Origin: Rhyacichthys aspro | Lineage: Eukaryota; Chordata; Actinopteri; Gobiiformes; Rhyacichthyidae | Direction: 5' to 3' | DNA length: 64,000 bases | NCBI GenBank assembly: GCA_036850595.1 | Contig: CM072156.1 | Coordinates: forward strand, 8,735,441-8,799,440 | Shown: positions 36,307 through 52,300 of the stretch, piece after piece | Layout of the letters: each line of letters begins with the position of its first letter | Position numbering within the stretch: the first letter of the stretch is position 1 | Translations under genes and position numbers: made by a program | Notes under the pieces: generated by a model | What the model saw: only the letters and a program-made list of their open reading frames with translations | Database searches by the model: none | What the model was told of the DNA's origin: nothing

Positions 36307-36603
36307 GTAGTAAATGGTAAATGGCATGCATTTATATAGCATATTTTCATGCCCTTCTCAGGCACCCAAAGCGCATCATGCTTCCATTCACCCCATTCAC
36401 ACACGGGCGGGCTGCCAGGCGCTCAAGCCTTCTCCAACTACCACCGAACGCACCTCTAAAATCACACACATTCATACACCAGTGCTGCGGGTGAAGTGTC
36501 TTGCCCAAGGACACAACGACAGTATGAACAGGAGGGAGTGGGAATCGAACCGCCAACCTTCCGGTTATTGGACAACCTGCTCTACCAACTGAGACACTGC
36601 GCC
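36307..36603 (-). mobile_element. tRNA-derived SINE
   Basis: Read on the minus strand from 36603 it begins GGCGCAGTGTCTCAGTTGG. It has a pol III A box (TCAGTTGGTAGAG, near 36580-36592) and B box (GGTTCGATTCC, 36541-36551). A body follows with the common fish word GTCCTTGGGCAAGACACTTC, and the 3' tail GCATGCCATTTACCATTTAC. About 297 bp. A poly-T run flanks each end, so the target-site duplication is unclear. Confidence 0.88.
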
Positions 36604-40659
<4,056 letters not shown>

Positions 40660-40768
40660 CAGTGGTGTGAGACTTAAACATAGATAACTGGTGACAGAAA
40701 GTGAGTAGGCCTGCACATTGACAGTGCCACAATTGACAATTGTCCTAAATTTCTGACATTGAGGTCAG

Positions 40769-41074
40769 ATACATTGCCATGAAGAAGTGTTTGTCCACTT
40801 CCTGATTTCTTATTTTTTTTGTATATTTGTCACACCAGTTATTACGTTAAGGGGGCAACTACTTTCTCACATAGGGCTAGGTAGGTTGTATAGCTTTTTT
40901 CCCTTAATAAATAAAATCATGACTTTGAAACTGCATTTTGTGTTTTCTTGAGTTATTTTTGTCTAATAATTAAATTTGTTTGATGATTTGAAACATTTAC
41001 GTGTGACAATTGTGCAAAAAAAAAAAAAAAAAAAAAAAGGAACGGGGCAAACACTTTTTCATGGCATGCATTGT
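40769..41074. mobile_element. Short non-autonomous DNA transposon with terminal inverted repeats
   Basis: Left end CATTGCCATGAAGAAGTGTTTG and, at the right end in reverse complement, CATGCCATGAAAAAGTGTTTG are near-identical inverted termini. The interior is AT-rich with TTTGTCACAC, an AAACATTT-containing block and a poly-A run (about 41016-41038), and has no open frame. The layout resembles dispersed elements widespread in teleosts; family not assigned. Confidence 0.7.
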
Positions 41075-41860
41075 TGTAGGCAGTCTTTGGTTATACAACT
41101 ATGAGATAAGTATTATTTTTATAATTATATTATAATTATTTGTCATTCTTCTATTGCAGATTTAAGCCATGACATACTTTTTTGCCTTTTATTACATATA
41201 TACAGTGTGATGTAGGCTTTACACATTTTTATTTCCTTATTATAATATATCATATAGTTTTTAATAATTTATACATGTTTGTGAAAAATAGATAAAAAGG
41301 GAAACATATCTTGAGTCAACACAGCATCTTTTCTTTTCTAAGCTTGTAGGGATTGCTTATTAACATTGCTTTTATACCTTCTTATTTACTACTAGAGCCC
41401 TCATTATTCCTCATTGAGCATTTAATTATAGTTGTAGAAAAAAACAACACATCTTTAATAAATGTATGAACCAATTACTCCACAAATCAATTATTTAATT
41501 TCCTCATGAATTAACCATCCAAGCAATCAACCACATGAGTCAGTCAATCACTGTTGATCCAAGAGAAGCTTCCAACTCTTCCTCTTGACACCATTCTGCC
41601 CTTCTCCATCTCCATCTCCACAGCTAATCGAGATGGGAGAAACACTGGAGACACTGCGTCTGATCTTACTGCCTACAGGGTAGCCCAGGGCCAATTTTCA
41701 TCATTACTTCCATGTTTTTCAACTATTCTTCCCGGGCCTGTTCTTGACACATTGGTGGCGTTCAGAGTGTGTCAGGTATGAGCCTGTAATCAGCTGCAGC
41801 AGTCAAAAGTAATGTAGCATCAAGAAATCCGTCTGCACGCACCAGTCAGTCCTGGATTAG

Positions 41861-42075
41861 CTCTAGTGTAGGAGACTGTCTGGCTGCAAATTATGCCCTC
41901 TCTCCATTCAATTATTTCAGGAAGCATGGCGTAATGTGAGACCTTCATAATAATTTATTGACCAGAAAGATTTGTACAGAACAGCTGGCTCTTAATGGAT
42001 TCCGGAGGAGTATCTTTTCTGTTTAATTATAGATATGCAATTAATACACTGCAAAAGGTAATTACAATTTAACAA
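41861..42075. promoter_or_regulatory. Candidate conserved non-coding element (homeodomain/POU words)
   Basis: Contains GTTTAATTATAG, ATATGCAATTAATA and GGTAATTACAATT within 60 bp, plus TCAATTATTTC and AATAATTTATTG upstream. This clustering of TAAT cores with an octamer-like ATGCAA is typical of developmental enhancers. No conservation data are available, so this is a guess from composition. Confidence 0.27.
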
Positions 42076-45000
42076 TATCAAGGTGGATGGGACAATCCCT
42101 AACCAATACCCTCAATATAAATCAGAAGGGCAAATATAGACTTCCACAATATCCACACAGTCTATTAGCTGGTTTACTTATGAAAACAGACTAGCTTCTT
42201 TACAATAATTCGTTTTTAGTCATTTGTATTGCAAATGTTGCCACAGAAAGGAGAAGGGAGCAGGCTAAATATATAGAGTTGGGGTCTTTATAAAAGTTGC
42301 TTCAACACATTCTGTCAATCTGATTTGTGTTATATCCACAGATCAAGAGATTTTATGAGTGTCATAGAAAAGTTATCTGATTAGAGCCTTCAATTTCTCA
42401 TTTATACAGAGTGAATTTGGTTTGGTAAATTCATCGAGGGCTTACATCATGCAGAAGGCACAATACATACAAACAAATTGAGTTACATTTCTTGCACAGT
42501 GTTAGCTACTCAAATTCTTAAAACAAGGTAAAAAAAAGAAAAAAAAAAAGGCTCAAGTCAATGAATGCAATGACCATGTTAACAGGGGCATTCCTACCAG
42601 ACCAATAGGGGCACTGTGAACCCCACTGCTGCCAACACTACAGAGATTACACACTAAAAGATGCAATAGCCACAAAATAGAATATTGATATTGATGGTGC
42701 AGCGCAGATAAACTCTAAAGCCTCAGAATTAAAACTAAATCTAAATTGTGCTAATATATGTCTGTTTATGAAGAACAAAAATGAAAATAGTCTGCCATTG
42801 ATGTTCTTCTCTCTGTGAAGCTGCAGCAGCCAAAAGTTTCTGAGGCATCATGGTTTTTCATTGAGACTGCTGTCTTTACAGCTCAGACAACAACGCAGCA
42901 GGGGATCTCCTGTAGAGTTCTCAAAAAACATACCCTCGAGGCTGCATTTAGAAGTTTGCATTTTCAGGATGAATGGGCAAAATGACTCTATAGCTCTGTA
43001 ACAACAGTATAACAGTGAGCTACTGTGTGTTACAGAGCTGTGGGGGAACACAGGGAAATCTGCAGCCTTCACTTTAACACATGCTTTTCACAAAAACATG
43101 GCATCTCCTGAAATAAAACCAAAATAAACTCTATGAGAGGTGTTTGATTTAATTCTTTTCATTAAACCTGACTCACTCTGAAGAATAAGCACCTTGGAGT
43201 TGAATCACTCAGTGACAGCACACTAACAAAACGACACCTACCTGCAGTCATTTGAATATTTAGTGTTCAAATTTTACCATGGGTCAATTACTTCAAACAA
43301 TGAAGTCCCAATAGCATAAGCTCTCACAGAGATAGATAATAATGCACTTTTTAGATGCTTAGATGTTAAAACTTGAACTGTGGTGGAATAACATTCATAT
43401 TTATTCCAGCTAATCAGCAATAAGGTCAGTGACTTGAAAACGTGCATGAATGAACTTGGACAGTATGAGGTGAATGCAGTTCTCCTCTGATGCCAATAAA
43501 TAACACAATACAACATGAACTGAGCTAAAGAAGTGTTTAGAAAATAATAAAATACAAAATTAACAATATTTTTATTAATCTGCCTCTCACTATTCTGTAC
43601 TTTCATGCTTTGGGGTTAGGAAAATTGCGCCATCTATTTAACTGAGCCCTGTTTGAAATCAAATCTATTGTAATAACTTTATTACCACATTATGGAATTA
43701 TGACCACACTGATTAACAGCATCAAATAGGTTTTCACTGAGATCTGCTATTCAGCGATGACTGTGCTATTGTGCGGGCAAAGACTATTCCCCTTGATCTA
43801 TGAAAACTTCACCGCCCCGTGGTCATTCCTCGTTTTGCTCTCTTTCATCATCTCGCTCTCATTATAAAAGCCATCTTGCTCCCTCCTGAGTTTCTCATGT
43901 CTCTCTTTTTCCTCTCCTCTCTTTTTACCCCCGGAAACATGGCTGCTTTTCCCATTTCAAACAATCTCCCCCTGACCCCTGTATCTAATGAGAGCACTGT
44001 GTGTGGCAGAAAGCCTTTGGCCACTCTCTAGTTCATTTCACATTGATTAACACACAGTGCCTCGCCTCCCAGCAGCCACTAGTGACCTGCCAAGAATCTG
44101 ATTGACAAATGAAGTGGTAATCGACAACATCCCACAAACAACAACAACGGAAAAACAGCCCTCATACACGAGAACTTAATAGATGTCGATCCAATCACTG
44201 CTTCCATCCTCGTAACCCTCACAGACTAAAGATTCTGGGGGTTTGGTTTGATGTGTGTGGCATTTCAACAAGTTTCACACAAGTTCTTTGACCTTTTACC
44301 AATGTGAGCACAATCCACGGCTTTAGCCGTGTTGCCAAACCAAAATATGACATATTAACTGTCTGGGAGGTTTAGGGTTCAGTTGGCTCTTCTATTTTCC
44401 AGTTTACAATCTTCCAAATTATAACAGGTTGGACAGGACCAAGGGAAGTGACATTTAATTCAAAAGCTTCATCTGATGTATTAATTACAATTGCAATAAA
44501 GTGAAGAATTAAAAGCAACACCTCTTGAAGTTTTTGGTGGGATTTTCAAAATGTTTCATTATTTTTACAGCTTTTCTTTATTGTGTTATGAAAAAAATCA
44601 ATATACCAATCCAACATTCCATTTCTTGCATTTCTAAAATTAATACCTGTCACAATGTATTTGTAAACTTTATAATCCAGTGTTTGTCTTAACCCATTTG
44701 GCCAATGATGAGGATGACCCTCACTGGGCGTACATGTTGAGTAGCACTCTGGCGTTGAAGATATAGATATCTACATCTACCATCTATCTACCATCTCCTG
44801 TTGCTATTAGCAAACCCAAAAACAACCAGGTGATTGTCAGGTCTTTCTATAGAGTAGTGAAATAATTACATTTTAGGTAAACATTGTAAATGTAGAATTG
44901 TAAACTTCAGTTTTCTTCAATACCATCTGTGCACAACATGAAACTTTCAGGTAATCCAACACATTTTCTGGGAACCATATTGGAATCCCACAACTCTAGG

Positions 45001-46179
45001 GCAACAACAGATGTGAACATCTGGCTATAATTCCAAACCAATGAGTAGGCTCTCCCTCAGATGAACTCAGGCCCAGCTCATTTCAGGCACGTTTTGACTG
45101 GGAGCTGTTTATTTCAATATTGATGCACCAAATCAATTTCTGCTTCTTCAACTTGTTAGCTAAACATGTCGACATCCCGTTGTTCCCACTTCTGATTAGA
45201 CAGCAGCTACATCTGAATGCTGTTTGGACAGCACATTTGTAACTAGATACAAACTTGCATGACATTGTTAAGCAGATGGTTTCTTTGAGTGAGAGAAGTT
45301 TAACAAGCATGCTTAAACTTTTACAGAAACCTGTGAGACAAATAACAGTAATGCAGTAATTAAAGTTCATATAGGAAAAAAAATAAAAATGGATCTGCCA
45401 AAATGATAATTGAGTTCTATTGTATAAGATGCACACACTATTACTAATTAAAGCAGCTTTTGGCCTCTGTAATCATAATTGTGAACCCCTCCAACAACTT
45501 GCCTAGTATTTTCACTGAGGTGGTATTGGTCGGGTCAGTATGTTTATGTTGTCATTACCAAAAAGGGGCCAAGCACCCCAAAATATCTCGATGCCATACG
45601 ACAAGTTAAAAAAAGCTTCTTCAATGGTTAACCATATGCACTGATTTGTTCTGTAACAAGTCACTCAGAGAAAATGTGCCTTTACTTCTCATTGTCTCTT
45701 GTGTCTGTAATATCTGTGTTTGTTTGATATCATAAGCACAATATTGTCAAAGGCCAAAGTACATATCTGACATGGGCGGTAAAAGTAAAAGGATTATCTA
45801 TAACAAACAGATTGTAACTTCAGTTGTATATTCTTATACGTACAGTATTTAAAGCAAATGCAGTCCCTATGTGATAAAAGCAAATAGATAAATGTTTCAT
45901 GGCTGGATACATCTATAGCAGAGAAAATAGAAAATCCAATACAATGCTTTTGGTGACTAAACCTATTTCACAACTACTGCTGGAGGATCACATTTAGCAA
46001 CTTAATATTTTCTTATTGAAAGGTGGAAAAAATCGATGATACACACATTTCATGGCTTTATTGTTTTAAATTACTTTTATATAAATCAGTAGAAGGCCAA
46101 ATCCGTTACTGCATTTTTTTCCCAATGATTATATTTCCTTTCTCTCCAAATTGAATATATTTTTACTGTGTATGTTTTT

Positions 46180-46670
46180 TAAATGACTGCGGTGTCAAAT
46201 CAAATAGCTGCATGCTTATGTGCGCTAAAACCTCCTGGCTCTTGCAGGCGGTTAACAATTTAGATTATGCTCACGAGCAGGTGGGGGCTTCTTGGCATGT
46301 AATAAGCTTTCATTCTGTATGGATGGCTGGAAGCTACATAGTCTGCAGCAGATGAACTAGATTCTTCGAAACGCCATGGCAGGAAAGCTGTGACACGTTA
46401 GCATGCACAAATGGACTAAACTGTTCATATGACGTCGTGTGTAATTGCCCGAGCTGTATGGTTGCAGTGAAAGACGGAGGATGCGTGGGCAAGCAGCACG
46501 CTAGGAGAGTGGACAGATTGCTGGAGATGAACAATGAAGATGCAAGAGGTCCATCTGCCGAGAGCATAAGTTGAAATTCAATTTGTCGAGCTGAAAATAA
46601 ATTACAATTTGCAATTTTTGGCACTAGGCTCGCCAATAATTACATGGCCATAAGCTTGCCAAATGCGTAA
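46180..46670. promoter_or_regulatory. Candidate conserved non-coding element left of the homopolymer block
   Basis: High-complexity sequence with TGACGTCG (46431-46438, CRE-like), GGTTAACAATTTAGATTATG, CATGTAATAAGCTTTCAT and CAATAATTACATGGCC, in an otherwise AT-rich repetitive background. The minus-strand frame at 46334-46636 is not protein-like. Confidence 0.25.
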
Positions 46671-46726
46671 GTGAGTGACACTGAGAGAAAGTGTGACTAA
46701 CGCCTCATTTACACTGACTGAAAGGT

Positions 46727-46786
46727 CCCCCCGGAAACCAGGGCCCCCCCCTCCCCCCGGGGGGGGGGGGGGGGGGTGGCGGGCCC

Positions 46787-46820
<34 letters not shown>

Positions 46821-46875
46821 CCCCCCCCCCCGGGGGGGGGGGGTGCCCCCCCCCCCCCCCCCCCGGGGGGGGGGG

Positions 46876-46941
<66 letters not shown>

Positions 46942-46945
46942 GGCT

Positions 46946-46982
<37 letters not shown>

Positions 46983-46992
46983 GTTTTGTTTC

Positions 46993-47082
<90 letters not shown>

Positions 47083-47152
47083 CGCGCCCCGGGGCTCCTC
47101 CCCCCCCTCTCCCCTCCCCCCCCGCGGGGCCGCCCCCCCCCCCCCCCCCCCG

Positions 47153-47236
<84 letters not shown>
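46727..47236. repeat. Extreme homopolymer block (C, G and T runs), probable assembly artefact
   Basis: About 510 bases made almost only of C runs, with G runs at about 46759-46776, 46831-46843 and 46865-46879 and a 34-base T run at 46948-46981. C runs reach more than 60 bases. Sequence on both sides is normal and of high complexity. Poly-Pro and poly-Gly frames through it are not genes. Confidence 0.93.
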
Positions 47237-47239
<3 letters not shown>

Positions 47240-49308
47240 GTGCGCTGCCAGTTATTTTTGTATATAAAGACAGCTGATAAGCCTTTCCCAGAGGGACAAT
47301 CTAATTCCTCAAATAAATATTCCACTTTTAAATGGCCAAGTCATTTGAGGTGAACGGGTTTGGGATTCTATTAACACTTTCTGAAGGCGCTGATATGCTT
47401 TAACAGAAAGGTGGACACATTACTCGTGGCATGTGCACTTTTTGCATGTGTGAGATATATGTAAAGTGATGATTAATGACGCTTATATTATTCCAAGCTG
47501 GTGGGAACAATTTGGCAGAGGTTAGCGCAATTTAACCTCTGCTCTGTCTCTCCCCCTCTGGACCACATCCAGCCTCGGTGAGACTGATTACACTCCGCTA
47601 CGTGCATAAATCACACTTTGTCAATTGTTTGGCCAAGATGTTAGGCACTGTACTCTGTTGGCATAGCAATTATTATCAATTCACAAAGTATGGACAGTGC
47701 ACAATGGGTCTGTTTACACTCAATGTGTACAGGTACGGTCATTTGATGGTTGGTGGTTGGCTTATTGCTTTATTCCAGTCTTGGAAAATGGACTGATGTA
47801 TGAAGACCTGTGTCATGAGGGAGACAGTGACAAAATTAGTTCATGTCTGGTTAATAAAACAAACTCACCATCAAGATAATTAAGTGCTGGCTCATTGTTT
47901 ACTCATTTTTTTAATACTGTTTTTCCACTGGCAAAATGTGGCAAACTGGGGACTACTTACAGTATTCTTTATGGCTTTTTTGACAGCGTTTCCTCCCACT
48001 TTCCAAAGACATGCATGTATAGGCGAACTGGTTACTGTCTGTCAATGTGTCTCTTGGAAACTAATGAGACTAATGATTGAGAAACACAAATGACCACGAT
48101 CTTCCTCCTGTAACCCCCTGGTCCCCGATGTGAGCAGCTCGGGAAAGTGGTAGCGCAGCCTGGAGGTTTCTTGTGACCCGGAGCCAGTTCTTTTGCTGTT
48201 CAAAAAGGAAAAGAGTAGCTTAAATAACACATAAGCTCTGACGCAATTACCAGTGTGCCTCAGGTGGGAATGTGGTAAAGGTCTGTAGTTCTGTCCTCAT
48301 GGGGGGCATTTCCTCAAATGCATGAGAAGGTCTACAGAGACTTGTGTCACTATAGGGACCAACGTTGAAAAAAAGCGTAAATCAGAGTTGGTTTAAGGTA
48401 AGAATGATGTAAGGTGCTTAGATGTAATATCAAACATTTAGCAGATAAACAAACGGGCAGTGTCCTTACAGGATTAGTACAGGCAAAAGCAGAGTCTTTA
48501 TGTATTTGTCCTTGTACACTGCAACTGTCTTTTTGTGCAAGTCCGCAAATCCCTTCACTAACATGGATGGATCATTGGATTATCTATATGTCAATGTTCC
48601 TACACTTGTATTCCTGTGTTTGTGTGTGGGTTTCCAGCTCTAAACACCGCTTTGCAGCTTCACGTCACACTAATGTCACTCGCCACCTCCGCACTCCCCT
48701 CTCCCGCACTCCTCCTTCTCTGGAGAGGACCAACAAGAGCGGCGATTCCACATTGAGCCAATTAAGCTGATGGGTAGCTGCTGCGCTGGCATGAGCATAT
48801 GTTTACGATCTCATTATAAACACACTTCCTTGTGCTGATAGGGGCCGCCTCATCATTATTCCGTACCGTGAGTAATTCCCAAGTCCTTAATTTGGCAATA
48901 CACTGAAAACAGCTCACAGGCCAGAAATAAAAAAAAAGGTAAATGGAGACTGTCAGTATCTATGACTCAGGGGTGGTGGTATTGCTGCTGCGGGTGGAAA
49001 AAAGGTGTCCAGGTGGGTAGGTGTTGGGGAGGGGTGAAGTGAGGCAGGCATTGATTGGCTGTCACTAATGAATAAGCTTTAAAGTGAGAAATACGTGGGT
49101 TTCCAAGAAGCAAAGTGATTTTTCCTGGAAAGACACTGAAAAAGTTAGTGGATACATGTCTTTAAGGGTTCATTATGTTGCAATACACTCATTATTTGAT
49201 GAGATATAACTGCACATATTGAATTCGAAAGTGATAAGACAACTCCAATAGAAAACTGAAATATGAATATAATAAAAAAACAAAAAACAAAACTCATGAC
49301 TCCACCAG
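47237..49308. other. Non-coding, gene desert
   Basis: No gene recognised. Includes an enhancer-like stretch at 47340-47545 with a perfect 10-bp inverted repeat. Confidence 0.55.
47515..47542. repeat. Perfect inverted repeat 3 (10-bp arms, 8-nt spacer)
   Basis: Left arm GCAGAGGTTA (47515-47524), spacer GCGCAATT, right arm TAACCTCTGC (47533-47542). It lies next to GTGATGATTAATGACGC and GGAACAATTTGG, which resemble homeodomain and SOX sites. Confidence 0.85.
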
Positions 49309-49324
49309 GCCACCAGGTGGGGCT
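49309..49324 (+). promoter_or_regulatory. CTCF-like core motif
   Basis: GGCCACCAGGTGGGGC fits the CTCF core CCACCAGGTGG. It contains an internal CCACCAGGTGG palindrome that could equally be a chance E-box-type word. Candidate only. Confidence 0.3.
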
Positions 49325-52300
49325 ATACAATACTACAGAGACATTCTTATATCTAAATTATTAATTTGTAGTGAGCAATAATAAGCATTTCTTTAAAACA
49401 TGAAATTTATAGAATGTAATTTGTAAACTCATAATTTGATCTATTGCCATTACCATGTATGTGTTCATGCTCTTTACATTAAACAACAACATGCATAAAA
49501 TGAGCTGGAAATGTGCATAGAAAGAGCTCTGTTTCACGTGACTACAAATGAGTCTAAATGTGTCTATGTCTCTAAATGGGAGTCTTCATCAGGGCAGGAG
49601 TTGTATAAAAGGTTGTGTTTTCCTTGAACCAATACACTGTGTGCATGTTCAGAAGCCAGAACACACAGTAAAAACCAACTTCAGAGATACCCGCCTATGT
49701 GTTGACAGTGCATTACTTTGTTATTAATAATACTAGTGGGCATTTTTTTTAGTAGAAATGTGGCTTGAGAGATTATATATTAGTATAGACAGACTCAGAA
49801 TGCCTTCACCTCTATATAACATGATAAAGTCCTAAATAACAGACCCTAGTGAAAGAATGATAAATGTATGCAACGTCCTGTGTGCAGTGCTGCTTGCGTG
49901 CAGAGAGCTGACTGTAATTGAAAGCAAAAGTCATCCACACCTACCACGACGGCCTCTCACCTCTAAGGACAACTCATAGCGGGTGGTTCCTGTGAATCAA
50001 ACATAACTTAGGCTGGTAAACGCAAACACGCTCTGGTGCACAATAAACAAGCCGACATGCTAAGTATATCACGCACTTTGGTCACACCGGTACAGTTTTA
50101 CACAATAATCTGAAGACAGCAGGGACATCAACAAACCTTATATACTGGAGTTGAAGAAGTCAAGTTGCTTGTTTGGTCTTGCTTGGTTTCACTGATAATG
50201 ATGAGAACAAGTGAAACTTTACAGCACTGACTATGCATGTAACAGGGTTAATAAAGATCAAATATAGAAGGGTCCATGAATATTCATGACTATGCAGCAC
50301 ACTGAATCCTGTGAAGCATGAACACAACACAGACCAGAAGAGGCACGAGAAGGAACTTCTGTACATTGCATGATTTATGCACATACTATCCATGTTGTAG
50401 AAGGAACAAAAGAAACATGACACTTTGACACGACTGTAAAAAAAATCTTGGTCACATTAAAAAATCAAAAACTAAACTATAGTCACGGTTCAAAAATGAT
50501 TTCAAGATCAAGAATGCTGCAAGCAAACCTCACTAAACTGTGGATTACCAGCAGATCTAAGAGTTCAAACTAAAAATTGAGTCTTTTAAAGTCAATGGCA
50601 CCCACATATGGAACTCTAGCTGTGTTTCTTAAAAAAAAAGAAAAAAAAAAAAAGAAAACATATTTGGAGCAAATTTATGAATTGTTGCTAAAAGAAAAAT
50701 GCAAATTAGAGTGAACTTTTAAAAAGTATGAAGTGCCTCAAGTTTAGTTTGTGTTCACACCTTTTGTCTCTAATAAGGTGTTTTATTTTATTTTATTTTT
50801 TTTATACCTACTGTTCTCTCTTGTTAAAATTTTCAAGAACTTTAAATATTTTAATGGTGCAATGTTACATATCTAATTATAAATTGCTTTTGTTTTCCTA
50901 ATTGTACATTCTTGCCAACCTTTGCTTTGCAGCTGGATTCGTGTTTTAGGTTTGAAAATGTAGCAACCGTTTCATCGTAAACAACATGGTGCTGCTCTGT
51001 TTGGATGAAACTGTGGTTGTAAATCCAATCACTCAATAGTTATGCAGCAAAGGTACTTGCCCTTTTGCAAACTCTTTCAACAGGACAGGAGTCAGGTTGA
51101 TCATAGTATTTTTTTGAAAATTTGGATTTATGTGGCCACAGATATTCACCTTTAAACAAAGTCTTACAAAGTAGTTGATGCCAGAAGTCTATGCCAGTTG
51201 CCCTTCTGCCTTGGGCCCCCAGAGTCTCTGCGAACTCCTCAGACGAAGGTGCAATAAATAAAGTTGCACTTGCACTAAAACTTCTTCCACAATAGCAGCC
51301 CCTCAGAATGAACCTAAAATGAGCCATGTCCGGAGCTGTGACAGCCTGCCACTTCACCCTGGAGTGCTTTAATGCAGATATGACAGAGAGTTTAATCTTG
51401 ACACTCTCCCCAAACCCCTTGCTTTGAAGTGAGGGGGATATGAGCTCAGTGGAACTAGACCAAATTTTACCGAAGACTCCACAAAGGTCTCAGCTGCAGC
51501 CGACAGCAGGCTTTCACACTGTCACCTTGATTGGCTCAACAGGCCGTGAAAAGCAGCCAATAGCAGCTCACATACAGTCCTCTCATTCTAAGCATGAGTG
51601 GAGAAGCAGCCATCGGTTGCTAAGTGAAAGTGAATCTCCATCAATAATGATTAGACAGTGGCGAGCACTCTGTCTCACCTTTTCTCCCCTGTTGTATGGA
51701 TATAGATGGTTGTTTCTTTTCCACCAATATACAACACAATTACTTCTAGTGAACTGTCCACTGCACAAACGAGTGTTCAGCTTTAGCCTACTTTACTGCA
51801 GCCCTGGGTAAAAGTTTCAGCACAAAAACTTGATGCTGTATTAAGTCACATAGTTTCTGGAGCGAACAGAGTCTCTGCTAATTAGTGGTAGCTATGTTTT
51901 CCATTAGCCTCTGCCCTTCATGCAAAATGCAGCGTTATATTTTTACATTCATGTTTTTGTCATGCTGTCTTGCCAGATTTCCACAGCTCTAGAGAATACA
52001 ATGGTTGTTCATGAGTCTTCGCCAAAATTAAATCTCACCTTCTCTACCCTCCCGGGGATGCATTTTCCATTGGTAAGGAGGGCAGATGTAACCCAGAGCG
52101 CTCTCAGCTCATTGGCCACCAGCCTCTGAACAGTCTATACATGCCTCTCAGTGTGGGAACATGCCCATATGCTCTGCCACTTTGCTCTTGTGCTCAAGTG
52201 GAAGGATGGACAAAAATGAACTCTCCATTTACCTTTATACGTTAAATAAACATTCCTCAGGTCAAATGAGTTCATCTGAGAAAGGAGGAGAGGTAATGTT

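Larger units (their letters stand above)
41075..46726. other. Non-coding, gene desert with possible conserved elements
   Basis: No gene recognised. Two stretches, 41861-42075 and 46180-46670, are motif-dense without simple repeats and are listed separately. A CTAT/CATC-rich low-complexity patch lies at about 44759-44800. Confidence 0.55.

Noticed and set aside
41084..41104. TCTTTGGTTATACAACTATGA, similar to mature miR-9
   Set aside because: The seed matches, but the middle differs and the downstream sequence does not fold back with a miR-9 star-like arm. Treated as chance.
46675..47277. Long open frames rich in Pro, Gly and Phe
   Set aside because: They are translations of the C, G and T homopolymer block.
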